In this document: in pieces, positions 38,075-47,068 of the stretch
How positions within the stretch are numbered: the first letter of the stretch is position 1
Layout of the letters: every line of letters begins with the position of its first letter
From: Flavobacterium aquaticum
Lineage (GTDB): Bacteria; Bacteroidota; Bacteroidia; Flavobacteriales; Flavobacteriaceae
NCBI RefSeq assembly: GCF_003259835.1
Contig: NZ_QLMI01000005.1
Span: forward strand, 62,001-126,000
DNA length: 64,000 bases
Direction: 5' to 3'
The notes under the pieces: model-generated
Database searches by the model: none
Seen by the model: the letters and a program-made list of their open reading frames with translations, nothing else
What the model was told of the DNA's origin: nothing
Translations under genes and position numbers: made by a program

Positions 38075-38980
38075 TTGAAACTACAAATACTCGGTTGTTA
38101 CGCAGCCACTCCACGAACCATAACGAATCCCACCTCACAAGTTTTAGACATAAAAAATCATATGTTTTTAATCGATTGTGGTGAAGGAACGCAAGTGCAA
38201 TTGCGCAAGCATAAAATCAAGTTTTCTCGCATTAATCATATTTTTATTTCGCATTTACATGGCGATCATTTTTATGGATTAATCGGTTTAATTTCAACAT
38301 TTATGTTGTTAAATCGCGAAAATGATTTACACGTTTATGGTCCAAAAGGAATCAAGGAAATTATTTTATTGCAATTACGAGCTTCGGGTTCGTTTACAGG
38401 TTACAATTTATATTTCCATGAGTTAGAATCCAAAGAAAGTGAAGTGATTTTTGAAGACGAAACGGTAATTGTAAAAACGATTCCACTAAATCATCGAGTA
38501 TATACCAACGGATTTTTGTTTCAAGAAAAGTTAGGAAAACGCCATTTGAATGTGGAAGCTGTTGCGAAATATAAAATTGAAAAAGTGTATTTCGATAAAA
38601 TTAAATCCGGAGGGAATGTAACTTTGGATTCAGGTGAAGTAATTCCTAATAAATTGCTTTCGTTTCCACCAGACGCTCCGATGAGTTATGCTTTTTGTAG
38701 CGATACGTTGTATGATGAATCAATAGTTCCAATTATAAAAGACGTAGATGTTTTATATCATGAATCTACTTTTCTAGATTCAGAACAACAATATACTGAA
38801 AAAACAAAGCATTGTACAGCAAAAGAGGCGGCTAAAATCGCAAAATTAGCTAATGCTAAAAATTTAATTTTAGGACATTATTCTACACGTTACGGTTCTA
38901 TCGAACCTTTTAAAACCGAAGCAGAAACTATTTTTGAAAATGTACTTTTAGCTGATGATGGCAGAGAATTTGAATTCTAA
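38075..38980 (+). CDS. rnz: Ribonuclease Z
   Basis: 301 residues, tRNA 3' processing endonuclease of the metallo-beta-lactamase fold. MKLQILGCYAATPRTITNPT at the N-terminus, HLHGDH (60-65) as the zinc motif, PLNHRVYTNGF, and the C-terminal HCTAKEAAKIA and LGHYSTRYG motifs. It starts at TTG (38075), which directly begins the conserved sequence. The upstream gap is filled by intergenic repeats. Confidence 0.94.
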   Translation: MKLQILGCYAATPRTITNPTSQVLDIKNHMFLIDCGEGTQVQLRKHKIKFSRINHIFISHLHGDHFYGLIGLISTFMLLNRENDLHVYGPKGIKEIILLQLRASGSFTGYNLYFHELESKESEVIFEDETVIVKTIPLNHRVYTNGFLFQEKLGKRHLNVEAVAKYKIEKVYFDKIKSGGNVTLDSGEVIPNKLLSFPPDAPMSYAFCSDTLYDESIVPIIKDVDVLYHESTFLDSEQQYTEKTKHCTAKEAAKIAKLANAKNLILGHYSTRYGSIEPFKTEAETIFENVLLADDGREFEF

Positions 38981-39115
38981 TTTTTTAAAACACATAGACA
39001 CAATAGAAGAGTTTTAATTGTTGAAAAACTTCGAACGTTTCACTTTATTAAGCAAACATAGAATAATTCGTGATAATTCGTGAAATTCGTGTTTTTAATT
39101 TTTTTGATTAAACCA

Positions 39116-39772
39116 ATGATACAAACAGTAATTTTTGACATGGATGGCGTAATTGTAGATACCGAACCGGTACATCATTTTGCGTATTACCAACATTTTA
39201 ATGAATTAAACATCGAAGTTTCAGATGAAATGTATCGTTCGTTTACAGGTAATTCCACTCGTAATATTTTCCAGAAATTAAAAACACAGTTCGATTTACA
39301 AGAAGATGTAGAAGATTTAATTTTAAGAAAACGCCATTTATTTAATGAAGCTTTCGATTTGAAAGAAGATTTGTATTTGATTGATGGAGTAGAAGATTTA
39401 ATCAAAGATTTACATGCAAACGGAATTCAGCTTATTGTAGCTTCTTCAGCTTCAAAGGTTACGATTAATAGAGTGTTTATTCGTTTTAACTTGCATCAAT
39501 ATTTTACACATATTGTTTCAGGTGAAGATTTTCCGAAGTCGAAACCGCATCCGGCAATTTTTGAACATGCCGCGAGTTTATCAATTGCTTCAAAAGAAAA
39601 TTGCATTGTAATTGAAGATAGTACAAACGGAATTCAAGCCGCAGTTTCAGCAGGAATTTTCTGCGTGGGTTACGATAGTTTTCATTCTAAAGACCAAGAT
39701 TTGTCAAAAGCCAATATCATTATTCGAAATTTCAACGAATTAAATTTTGAGAAAGTTCGAGATTTGAATTAA
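39116..39772 (+). CDS. HAD-family phosphatase / phosphoglucomutase-like
   Basis: 218 residues, HAD subfamily IA. Motif [13 protein letters not shown] with nucleophile Asp8 and acid-base Asp10, motif II IVASSAS, motif III Lys in PKSKPHP and motif [12 protein letters not shown]. The pattern fits beta-phosphoglucomutase or sugar-phosphate phosphatase. The ATG at 39116 begins motif I; the earlier frame start at 39080 would add a hydrophobic, non-conserved stretch. Its end overlaps the convergent cryptochrome gene by four bases. Confidence 0.85.
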   Translation: MIQTVIFDMDGVIVDTEPVHHFAYYQHFNELNIEVSDEMYRSFTGNSTRNIFQKLKTQFDLQEDVEDLILRKRHLFNEAFDLKEDLYLIDGVEDLIKDLHANGIQLIVASSASKVTINRVFIRFNLHQYFTHIVSGEDFPKSKPHPAIFEHAASLSIASKENCIVIEDSTNGIQAAVSAGIFCVGYDSFHSKDQDLSKANIIIRNFNELNFEKVRDLN

Positions 39773-41229
39773 CTCATTTCTTGATCGTGCAGCGTATGTT
39801 TAGCTAAAATGCGCTTACTATCTTTTTTAACCGATTCATTTTTTCGCATCGACCAAAAGAAATCACTTGAGAACTTTCTGGCTTCTTCCAAATTCACAAT
39901 GGGATTTGGATAATCTCTTCCCAATTCAAATCCATACAACATAGATTCAATTGGAGTTAATTTCCAAGGTTCGTGAATAAATTCTGCTGGAATATTCGCT
40001 AATTCAGGAACCCATTTTTTAATGAAATTTCCATCTTCATCATGTTCGAACGAATTTTTTACGGGATTATAAACTCGTAACGTATTAATTCCAGTCACAC
40101 CAGCTTGCATTTGAATTTGCGGATAATGGATTCCAGGTTCAAAATCTAAGAATTGTTGTGCCAAATGCGGGCTGCAATTTTGCCAAGGTTGAAACAAATG
40201 ATGCGTGTAAAACGAAACCACCAAAGCGCGCATTCTAAAATTCAAATAGCCAGTGGTATTTAAACAACGCATACAAGCGTCAACTAGCGGTACACCCGTT
40301 TTTCCGTTTATCCAAGCCTTATGGTATTTTTCATTAACTCTTTGATTCAAATTGCGATAGCCTTTGTTTACAGCGATAAATTCCATCGAACATTCCATTT
40401 CAAACTTTTGGATAAAATGCGCCTGCCAACGCAATCGAGAAGCAAAATTGGAAATCTGACGTTTGAATTTCCCTTGCTGATGCAATTCCCAAGCTTTGGT
40501 ATACACTTGTCGAATAGATAAATTTCCCCAAGCAATATAAGGCGATAAACGACTACAGCCTTTTCTAGCCAGTTCAGGTTTTGAAATGTGACTGCTGTAA
40601 TTTTGAACGCGTTCTTCAAAAAATGATTTCATGTAGCGTAAAGCCGTTGGAACGCCACCTTTCTGGAAATTGGGATTGTGAATCGTTTGAATTGATGGAA
40701 TTTCGAAATGATTTTCTAATTCTTCAATTTCAATATATTTGATAAAACTTCTTGGTGTAGGTTGAAACGGAAGACAATTTTTGTCCATAAAATCATACCA
40801 ATCTTCTTTCCAAGTTTTTCGGTTTTTAATGCCTCGAATAACACCGTTAGTGATGTATTCGTTCCAAATAATACCTTTGTTTTTCAATAATTTAGCAACA
40901 GCTAAATCCCTATCAAAAGTTAATTTAATTCCAGTTTCTTGATGTGAGTAAATAGTAGTGATAGCAATGAGTTGGGATAGTTTTTCAAAAACTGCAACTG
41001 CTTCGCCTTGAACAATTAAGATTTGCGTGTGATATTTTAAAAGTTCTTTCTGTAATGCTTCTAAGGATTGTTTTATAAAATCAAAATGACGTTGACTGTA
41101 ATGATAATCTTTCATCAACGATGGTTCGAAAATATAAAGCAATAAAGTCTTCCCCGAAGTCGATAAGGCTTCATGTAAGGCTTCATGATCGTGCAAACGC
41201 AAATCTCTCTTGAACCAAACAATTTTCAT
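39769..41229 (-). CDS. Cryptochrome/photolyase family protein
   Basis: 486 residues. N-terminal alpha/beta domain starting [17 protein letters not shown], and a C-terminal FAD-binding helical domain with [46 protein letters not shown], and the [17 protein letters not shown] segment. It differs clearly from the neighbouring class I photolyase, so one is likely a repair enzyme and the other a cryptochrome-like paralogue; which lesion it repairs, if any, cannot be told. It lies 35 bases downstream of phrB. Confidence 0.87.
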   Translation of the reverse strand: MKIVWFKRDLRLHDHEALHEALSTSGKTLLLYIFEPSLMKDYHYSQRHFDFIKQSLEALQKELLKYHTQILIVQGEAVAVFEKLSQLIAITTIYSHQETGIKLTFDRDLAVAKLLKNKGIIWNEYITNGVIRGIKNRKTWKEDWYDFMDKNCLPFQPTPRSFIKYIEIEELENHFEIPSIQTIHNPNFQKGGVPTALRYMKSFFEERVQNYSSHISKPELARKGCSRLSPYIAWGNLSIRQVYTKAWELHQQGKFKRQISNFASRLRWQAHFIQKFEMECSMEFIAVNKGYRNLNQRVNEKYHKAWINGKTGVPLVDACMRCLNTTGYLNFRMRALVVSFYTHHLFQPWQNCSPHLAQQFLDFEPGIHYPQIQMQAGVTGINTLRVYNPVKNSFEHDEDGNFIKKWVPELANIPAEFIHEPWKLTPIESMLYGFELGRDYPNPIVNLEEARKFSSDFFWSMRKNESVKKDSKRILAKHTLHDQEMS

Positions 41230-41264
41230 TTTAATAGTTTTATAGTGTTCAGGGCAACGCTATT

Positions 41265-42551
41265 TTATCCAACCGCTTCTTTATAAACTTTAAGACATTT
41301 TTCTCGTGCTTCTTTGTGGTCTACGATTGGTTTGGGATAATATTGAGTTTCCAATTCAGGAATCCATTTTTTGATGTATTTTAAGTCTTTATCAAACTTC
41401 TTGATTTGTTCTGTTGGGTTGAAAATTCGGAAATAAGGTGCGGCATCGACTCCAGAACCTGCAGCCCATTGCCAATTTCCAACGTTACTCGCCATTTCGT
41501 AATCCAAAAGGTTTTGAGCAAAATAGGCTTCGCCCCAACGCCAATCTATTAATAAGTGCTTACATAGAAAACTAGCTACAATCATACGAACGCGGTTATG
41601 CATGTGACCCGTTTTATTCAATTCACGCATTCCAGCATCAACAAAAGGGTAACCTGTTTTTCCTTGACACCATTTTTTGAATTTTTCTTCATTATTTTCC
41701 CATTGAATAGCGTCATATTTTTCCTTGAAACTTTTGTTAGATGTATGCGGAAAATGCCATAAAATTTGCATGAAAAATTCGCGCCAAATCAATTCATTCC
41801 AAAAGGTTTCGTTCTTTTCAGCGATAGCTTTCCCTATCATTTTTCGGATAGAAACCGCTCCAAAACGTATATAAATTCCCAAATAAGAAGTTTTGTTTAA
41901 AGCAGGAAAATTTCGAGTTACTTCGTAATTCTGAATTAAACTTTCAGAAACATCAAAAGGCGTAACTTTAATTTCCGATTTTTCAAAACCAATTTCAGCC
42001 AACGATAAAAAAGGGTAGGAGTGCTGCGCAATTCTATCCAATTTTTCTTCCGATGGATAATGAAATAATTTAATTTTCTTGAAATTTTCTTTCCATTTTT
42101 TCGAATAAGGCGTATACACTACATACGGACTTCCATCATCTTTAACCACTTCGCTTTTTTCGAAAATTACTTGGTCTTTTGAGGTTAAAAACGAAATTCC
42201 TCTACTTACAAAAAGTTGATTCATTCCCTTATCACGTTTGCGAGCGTAAGGTTCATAATCGTGATTGGTGTAAACTGATGAAATTGTATTTTCTGCAATT
42301 AGTTTTTCGAAAATTTCAATTGGTTTGCCATGAAAAACTGCTAATGATTTTCCGTATTTCTTCAATTCCGATTGAATCTTTTCTAATTGTTCGTGAATAA
42401 AGGTTACTCGCGCATCATTTTTTGGTAATTGCGACAGAATGTTTTCATCAAAAATAAAAATAGGTAGCACTTCTTCATCACTATTTAAAGCATGAAAAAG
42501 TCCAATGTTGTCATCTACTCTTAAATCGCGTCTAAACCAAAAGATGTTCAT
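41265..42551 (-). CDS. phrB: Deoxyribodipyrimidine photolyase (class I)
   Basis: 428 residues, light-driven repair of cyclobutane pyrimidine dimers. IFWFRRDLRVDDNIGL at the N-terminus, TSYLGIYIRFGAVSIR, ELIWREFFMQILWHFPH, GYPFVDAGMRELNKTGHMHNRVRM and the FAD-site WQWAAGSGVDAAPYFRIFNP are typical of bacterial class I photolyases. It lies between the SDR gene and the cryptochrome-like gene in one minus-strand cluster; a repeat-filled gap of 71 bases separates it from the SDR gene. Confidence 0.93.
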   Translation of the reverse strand: MNIFWFRRDLRVDDNIGLFHALNSDEEVLPIFIFDENILSQLPKNDARVTFIHEQLEKIQSELKKYGKSLAVFHGKPIEIFEKLIAENTISSVYTNHDYEPYARKRDKGMNQLFVSRGISFLTSKDQVIFEKSEVVKDDGSPYVVYTPYSKKWKENFKKIKLFHYPSEEKLDRIAQHSYPFLSLAEIGFEKSEIKVTPFDVSESLIQNYEVTRNFPALNKTSYLGIYIRFGAVSIRKMIGKAIAEKNETFWNELIWREFFMQILWHFPHTSNKSFKEKYDAIQWENNEEKFKKWCQGKTGYPFVDAGMRELNKTGHMHNRVRMIVASFLCKHLLIDWRWGEAYFAQNLLDYEMASNVGNWQWAAGSGVDAAPYFRIFNPTEQIKKFDKDLKYIKKWIPELETQYYPKPIVDHKEAREKCLKVYKEAVG

Positions 42552-42559
42552 ATTTTTTT

Positions 42560-42612
42560 GTTTCAGGTTTCAAGTTTCAAGTTTGATTTTTGAGTTTGAA
42601 CTTGAAGTTGTT
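42560..42612. repeat. Intergenic repeat of TTTCAAG and TTGAACTTGAA words
   Basis: GTTTCAGG followed by GTTTCAAG-type units (to 42584), then TTGAACTTGAAGTTG, between the SDR and phrB genes. The first part matches in reverse complement the tandem repeat at 38036-38065; the second resembles words at 31574-31615 and 56690-56715. Confidence 0.6.
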
Positions 42613-42622
42613 TTTTAATTTT

Positions 42623-43321
42623 TTATCCGTTTACTAATAATGTTGACATTCCGCCATCAACGTGGAAAATTTGTCCCGAAATCCAACTGCTTTTATCGCT
42701 TAATAAAAAGGTTGCCATTTGCGCGCTGTCTTCTGGTTTTCCAAATCGTTTTAAGGGATGGCGCTCTGCTGATTTTTCTTGTTTTGTTTCATTATTCAAG
42801 AATTTATCAGCTAAAGGTGTATCCGTTAATGATGGTGCAATTACGTTTACTCTAATTTTTGGCGCATATTCTGCGGCTAATGCTTTTGCAAAACCTTCAA
42901 TTGCTCCTTTTGCTGCGGCAACACTGGTATGAAATGGCATTCCCATAGAAGCAGCTACACTACTAAAAAGTACAATACTCGATTGTTCTCCGGCAGTTAA
43001 ATTTGGTAAAACGGCTTTAATTACTTTAATCAAACTTATGAAATTAATTTGTAAATCAGTTTCAAAAGCTTCAGGTTTTAATCCTTTGAAAGGTCTTAAA
43101 TTAATGCTTCCAGGACAATAAACTAAACCATCAATAACTGCAGGTAATTTTGATGTATCTAAAATATCAGTATATGCATCAAATGGAATGTGTGTCACAT
43201 TTAAACCTGATAAATTTTCATTGGTTCTAGAAGCGACAAAAACATTGTTTTCGTTTTGGATTTCTTGTGCTATGGCTAATCCTATTCCGTAGGAACCGCC
43301 TATTAATAGTATGTTTTTCAT
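42623..43321 (-). CDS. SDR-family protein lacking the catalytic tyrosine
   Basis: 232 residues with a short-chain dehydrogenase fold. ILLIGGSYGIGLAIA is the cofactor motif, VLFSSVAAS holds the Ser, but the usual YxxxK reads SVAAAKGA, so the catalytic Tyr is replaced while Lys remains. The C-terminal VNVIAPSLTDTPLAD and the final ISGQIFHVDGGMSTL fit the fold. It is in a photolyase cluster. The ATG at 43321 starts the cofactor motif and lies 4 bases after the SRPBCC stop, so the longer frame to 43345 is rejected. Confidence 0.82.
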   Translation of the reverse strand: MKNILLIGGSYGIGLAIAQEIQNENNVFVASRTNENLSGLNVTHIPFDAYTDILDTSKLPAVIDGLVYCPGSINLRPFKGLKPEAFETDLQINFISLIKVIKAVLPNLTAGEQSSIVLFSSVAASMGMPFHTSVAAAKGAIEGFAKALAAEYAPKIRVNVIAPSLTDTPLADKFLNNETKQEKSAERHPLKRFGKPEDSAQMATFLLSDKSSWISGQIFHVDGGMSTLLVNG

Positions 43322-43325
43322 GATA

Positions 43326-43793
43326 TTATCCTTTAAATTCACCAAACATTTCGATTAATTTTTTTCTTCGATATTCGAAAATTTCATCTAATTTGGGTTT
43401 TACTAATATTGGATGAACCAATTGACCCAAAATTCCCATAGGTACCTTATAATCTACAATATCTTCCATTTCAACACCACCAGGAATTTCTTTGATGAAA
43501 TGTTTGTGATGCCAAAGCGCATAAGGTCCAAAACGTTGTTCGTCTACAAAATACTGTTTATCCACCACATGAGTAATTTCTGTAACCCATTTCGTTGGAA
43601 TTCCTAAAACTGGCGTAACTATATATTGAATGATTTGTCCTGGAAACATTGGTCTGTCTGCTCCTGAAAGAATTTTAAATCCCATGTAGTCTGGTGTAAT
43701 TTTCTGAAGATTTTTTGGATCAGATAACAAGTTCCATGCTTCATCTAAGCTTATCGGAAGATTTTGTTTGGTATGTAATCTATATATTTTCAT
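43326..43793 (-). CDS. SRPBCC-family protein
   Basis: 155 residues with a helix-grip START/Bet v 1-like fold: LPISLDEAWNLLSDPKNLQKITP, PVLGIPTKWVTEITHV, GPYALWHHKHFIKEIPGGVEMEDIVDY and a C-terminal helix ending in RRKKLIEMFG. The fold binds hydrophobic ligands; the ligand is unknown. It is the first gene of the photolyase cluster and its stop lies 4 bases before the SDR start, suggesting a functional link, as seen in similar flavobacterial clusters. Confidence 0.85.
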   Translation of the reverse strand: MKIYRLHTKQNLPISLDEAWNLLSDPKNLQKITPDYMGFKILSGADRPMFPGQIIQYIVTPVLGIPTKWVTEITHVVDKQYFVDEQRFGPYALWHHKHFIKEIPGGVEMEDIVDYKVPMGILGQLVHPILVKPKLDEIFEYRRKKLIEMFGEFKG

Positions 43794-43899
43794 ATTATTT
43801 TTTTTGTAAAGATATAAATTTGTTTAATCTTTTTTATTATTAATTAAACAAAAATTATTCATTTAAGTTTATATTAACATTTGATTCTAATACAATTTG

Positions 43900-43907
43900 T
43901 AAATTTG
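43900..43907 (+). promoter_or_regulatory. -7 box of the DUF2911 gene
   Basis: TAAATTTG fits TAnnTTTG, 20 bases before the start; a TTG lies 16 bases upstream, slightly close. Confidence 0.5.
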
Positions 43908-43926
43908 AAATTCAAAAACATAACCT

Positions 43927-44778
43927 ATGAGAAAAATTATTGTAATGTTGGCTGTAGTATTAGCCAATTTCATGGTTGAGGCACAAGTAAAAACACCTCA
44001 ATCGAGTCCGTTAGCAAAAGTTGAACAAGTTGTTGGATTGACTACAGTTCAAGTTGAGTATTCTAGACCAAGTGCAAAAGGAAGAACCGTTTATGGAGAT
44101 TTAGTTCCTTTTGGAAAAATGTGGAGAACTGGTGCAAATGCAAATACCACGATTTCTTTTAGTGAAGATGTAAAAGTGGCAGGTAAAGACCTTAAGAAAG
44201 GTAAGTATGCTTTATTTACAACTCCAAAGGCAGATAGTTGGGATGTAATTTTTTATACAGACACTAATAATTGGGGATTACCTGAAAATTGGGATGATTC
44301 AAAAGTGGCTTTGAAAGTTACAGTTAAACCAGAAACTTTAAACAAATCAATTGAATCATTTTCAATCTTTTTAAACAATTTAACAAATGATACAGGTGTA
44401 ATTGAATTATCTTGGGAGAGAACAATGGTATCTATTCCATTTTCTGTTCCTACACAAGATATGGCAATGAAAAGTATTGAAAAAACGTTAGCAGGTCCAT
44501 CTGCGGCAGATTATTTTTCTTCTGCACAATATTTTTATCAATCTAATGGCGATTTAAATAAAGCTTTAACTTGGGTAAATTCTGCTATTAGTAATTCACC
44601 AAAGGATAGAGACGTACCTTTTTGGTATTTGAGATTAAAATCTTTAATCCAAGCTAAAATGGGAGACAAAAAAGGAGCTATTTCAACTGCAAAAGAATCA
44701 TTAGCATTATCTGTGAAAGCAGGAAATGGGGATTATGAAAAAATGAATAAAGATAGCATTGCAGAATGGTCTAAATAA
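43927..44778 (+). CDS. DUF2911 family secreted protein
   Basis: 283 residues with a signal peptide (MRKIIVMLAVVLANFMVEAQ). DUF2911 core: QSSPLAKVEQVVGLTTVQVEYSRP, GDLVPFGKMWRTGANANTTI, KGKYALFTTPKADSWDVIF and WGLPENWDDSKVA. The C-terminal third (about 190-280) resembles a short TPR-like helical region with DYFSSAQYFYQSNGDLNKAL. Function unknown; probably periplasmic. It ends at a bidirectional terminator. Confidence 0.88.
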   Translation: MRKIIVMLAVVLANFMVEAQVKTPQSSPLAKVEQVVGLTTVQVEYSRPSAKGRTVYGDLVPFGKMWRTGANANTTISFSEDVKVAGKDLKKGKYALFTTPKADSWDVIFYTDTNNWGLPENWDDSKVALKVTVKPETLNKSIESFSIFLNNLTNDTGVIELSWERTMVSIPFSVPTQDMAMKSIEKTLAGPSAADYFSSAQYFYQSNGDLNKALTWVNSAISNSPKDRDVPFWYLRLKSLIQAKMGDKKGAISTAKESLALSVKAGNGDYEKMNKDSIAEWSK

Positions 44779-44795
44779 TTGTTTTAAAATGTATA

Positions 44796-44830
44796 ATAAA
44801 AAAGCCTTGAATTTCTTCAAGGCTTTTTTT
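44796..44830. terminator. Bidirectional terminator
   Basis: AAAGCCTTGAA/TTCAAGGCTTT stem with TTTC loop and flanking A- and T-runs between the DUF2911 and YceI genes. Confidence 0.9.
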
Positions 44831-44859
44831 GTTTTTCATAGCAAAGTTTCCCAGTTCAA

Positions 44860-45423
44860 TTAGAATACTAATTTCACTTTTAATTCGAATTCGTCGTTGA
44901 TTGTTTTGTCTCCTAAGTTGTCAAAGAAGCTTCCAGAACCATATTGAATTCCGTATTTTGTTCTATCTACTTTTAAATCAGTTGTAGCAGTATTTCCAGC
45001 AACAGTTAAGTCAAATTTAATAGGTTCTGTTTTTCCTTTGATAGTTAAATCTGCAGTTACCGCATAAACTCCTTTACCTTTTTCACCAATAGTTTTGAAA
45101 ACTAAAGTAGCTGTTGGGAATTTTTCAACACCAAAGAAATCATCTGATTTTAAGTGTCCATCTAAATTTGTTTTTCCTTTTCCGTCTAAATCTGTAGTAT
45201 TGATAGTTGTCATATCAACAGTAAAGTTTCCGTTTACTACTTTTTTACCTTTGAAAACTAAAGCGCCTTCTTTGAAAGTAATTGTTCCTTCGTGAGCACC
45301 TGTTACTTTTTTACCTACCCAATTGATAGTACTTTTATTTACATCAACTTTTTTTGATTGTGCATTTACTGCGAATGATACAAAAGCTACAAGAGCTAAA
45401 GCGATTGATTTGAAATTTTTCAT
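44860..45423 (-). CDS. YceI family periplasmic protein
   Basis: 187 residues with a signal peptide (NFKSIALALVAFVSFAVNAQ). YceI lipocalin-like domain: VDVNKSTINWVGKKVTGAHEG, MTTINTTDLDGKGKTNLDGHLKSDDFF, ATLVFKT and DRTKYGIQYGSGSFFDNLGDK. Members bind isoprenoid-like lipids such as polyprenols or quinones. It is the last gene of a MarR-nitroreductase-YceI unit, 33 bases after the nitroreductase. Confidence 0.9.
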   Translation of the reverse strand: MKNFKSIALALVAFVSFAVNAQSKKVDVNKSTINWVGKKVTGAHEGTITFKEGALVFKGKKVVNGNFTVDMTTINTTDLDGKGKTNLDGHLKSDDFFGVEKFPTATLVFKTIGEKGKGVYAVTADLTIKGKTEPIKFDLTVAGNTATTDLKVDRTKYGIQYGSGSFFDNLGDKTINDEFELKVKLVF

Positions 45424-45456
45424 GTTTAAAATTGTTTTAAATGTTAATGGTTATAA

Positions 45457-46089
45457 TTAAATAGTAGTAAATAATTCTTGTTTTGGTTTTCTAACTTTTG
45501 CATAGTGTTGCGTTGCATCTTCTTCATGACGGTATCCTACAGCTGCTACTAATGAAGCGTTTAATCCTAATGCATTTAATCCTAAAATTTCATTGTATTT
45601 TTCTGGTTCAAAACCTTCCATTGGAGTAACGTCGATTTTTAATTCTGCAGCAGCATTTAAAAGATTTCCTAAAGCTAAATACGTTTGTTTTGAAGTCCAA
45701 ACTGCTTTTTGTTCCACTGGTAAAGGAACAATTTTCGATTTCATAAAGTCTGAATATCCTTTTAAATCTTCAACTGATAAACCTCTTGTATCTGCAATGT
45801 TTTGAACATAAGCATCAATATCATTTTCTTTAACATCTACAATGTTAGCAAAAACTAATAGGTGAGAAGCGTCAACAATCTGCGATTGTCCCCAAGAAAC
45901 AGGTTGTAATTGCGCTCTTACTTCAGGATTTTCGATGATGAATACTTTGTATAACTGTAAACCATAAGAAGAAGTACTTAATTGGATAGCTTCTTTTAAA
46001 GTTTCTAAATCTGATGCTGATACTTTTTTGTTAGCATCGAATTTTTTAGTAGCATAACGCCATTTCTGATTTTCTATAAAATTTGTCAT
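45457..46089 (-). CDS. NAD(P)H-dependent nitroreductase-family oxidoreductase
   Basis: 210 residues of the FMN-dependent nitroreductase fold (NfsB-like). MTNFIENQKWRYATKKFDANKKV at the start, AIQLSTSSYGLQLYKVFII, QIVDASHLLVFAN, then ALGNLLNAAAELKIDVTPMEGFEPEKYNEIL and VAAVGYRHEEDATQH. It probably reduces quinones or nitro compounds. It lies 15 bases after the marR gene and would be under its control. Confidence 0.88.
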   Translation of the reverse strand: MTNFIENQKWRYATKKFDANKKVSASDLETLKEAIQLSTSSYGLQLYKVFIIENPEVRAQLQPVSWGQSQIVDASHLLVFANIVDVKENDIDAYVQNIADTRGLSVEDLKGYSDFMKSKIVPLPVEQKAVWTSKQTYLALGNLLNAAAELKIDVTPMEGFEPEKYNEILGLNALGLNASLVAAVGYRHEEDATQHYAKVRKPKQELFTTI

Positions 46090-46104
46090 AGTAATTTTAG
46101 GGTT

Positions 46105-46557
46105 TTAATTTCTAAATTTTTCAAGCAATTCGTTTAATAATTCTAATTCTGCAACACTCAAATTCTTAGAAAAAGATTGCTCATGAGCTTCTACTAAAGG
46201 ATCCAATTGTAGTAAAAGTTCCAAACCTTTCTCCGTAATAGTAATCTCCATCTTACGGCGATTGATTGGGCAAACTTCTCTAAGCACTAATTCTTTTAAT
46301 AACAATTTGTCAACTAAACGTGTGGTGTTACTGGTTTTCGCAATCATGCGTTCTTGTATCATACACATATTAGCAGGCTTTCCTTTCTGACCTCTTAAGA
46401 TGCGTAACACGTTAAATTGTTCAGGGGAAAGGTCAAATGGCTTTAATATCTCATTAAACTTTTCCGAAATGACATTTTGAGTATACAAAACATTCAATAA
46501 TGTTTTCTTCTCCATTGCCATAGGAGTATTAGGTTTTATGATTTCTTCTATTCTCAT
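46105..46557 (-). CDS. MarR-family transcriptional regulator
   Basis: 150 residues with the MarR winged-helix fold: NVISEKFNEILKPFDLSPEQFNVLRILRG, MIQERMIAKTSNTTRLVDKLLLKELVLREVCPINRRKMEITITEKG, and a C-terminal dimerisation helix. It heads the operon with nitroreductase and YceI genes. Two copies of a palindrome overlap its promoter, so it likely represses itself and the two enzymes until bound by a phenolic or quinone ligand. The ATG at 46557 is favoured because a longer frame to 46614 runs through the operators. Confidence 0.9.
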   Translation of the reverse strand: MRIEEIIKPNTPMAMEKKTLLNVLYTQNVISEKFNEILKPFDLSPEQFNVLRILRGQKGKPANMCMIQERMIAKTSNTTRLVDKLLLKELVLREVCPINRRKMEITITEKGLELLLQLDPLVEAHEQSFSKNLSVAELELLNELLEKFRN

Positions 46558-46570
46558 TTGATGTTGTAAA

Positions 46571-46617
46571 ATTTGTATGTACAAATGTAGTAAATATTTT
46601 ATTTGTATGTACAAATG
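46571..46617 (-). promoter_or_regulatory. Two MarR operators over a promoter
   Basis: ATTTGTATGTACAAAT, a near-perfect palindrome, occurs at 46571-46586 and again at 46601-46616, 30 bases apart (about three helical turns). The minus-strand -7 box TACATTTG (46582-46589) overlaps the first, and a TTG lies in the second. Occupancy would block the marR promoter. Confidence 0.8.
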
Positions 46618-46662
46618 TTTGATAAATTTTTGTTAAAGTTTTAAAATTGCATTTTTTGATAG

Positions 46663-46670
46663 TACTTTTG
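46663..46670 (+). promoter_or_regulatory. -7 box of the rhodanese gene
   Basis: TACTTTTG fits TAnnTTTG, 14 bases before the start. It is 46 bases from the MarR operators, which may also affect it. Confidence 0.45.
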
Positions 46671-46683
46671 GAAAAAAAGTACA

Positions 46684-46992
46684 ATGACAAACTTAGATCA
46701 AAATACGTGGTGGAGCCAGTTTTCGCAAGATGAAAACGGCGTTATATTAGATGTTCGTACCGAAGACGAATTTAACGCAGGTTATATTCCAGGAGCGATT
46801 AATATTGATATCTATAAAGGACAAGGTTTTATCTATAGAGTAGAGGAGTTAGACAAATCGAAAAACTATTATGTGTATTGTGCCGCTGGAGTACGTAGTG
46901 CCAACGCTTGTAAAGCCATGGAACAATTAGGTTTTGAAAACACTTTTAACTTAGTAGGTGGTTTTTCTAATTGGGAAGGATCAACAGAATAA
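46684..46992 (+). CDS. Rhodanese-like domain protein
   Basis: 102 residues, a single rhodanese domain. VILDVRTEDEFNAGYIPGAINIDIY and the active-site loop VYCAAGVRSANA with Cys66, then LVGGFSNWEG. It transfers or carries sulfane sulfur; acceptor unknown. It is transcribed divergently from the MarR operon and ends in a terminator. Confidence 0.9.
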   Translation: MTNLDQNTWWSQFSQDENGVILDVRTEDEFNAGYIPGAINIDIYKGQGFIYRVEELDKSKNYYVYCAAGVRSANACKAMEQLGFENTFNLVGGFSNWEGSTE

Positions 46993-46996
46993 AAAG

Positions 46997-47024
46997 AAAT
47001 CCGCTGAAAAGCGGATTTTTTTGT
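46997..47024 (+). terminator. Terminator of the rhodanese gene
   Basis: AAATCCGCT/AGCGGATTT stem with GAAA tetraloop and T-run. The same stem-loop recurs in reverse complement at 47779-47798. Confidence 0.9.
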
Positions 47025-47068
47025 GAATGAATATGATTCAGTACTATTAGATTTGGCAAAAGTTGCCT

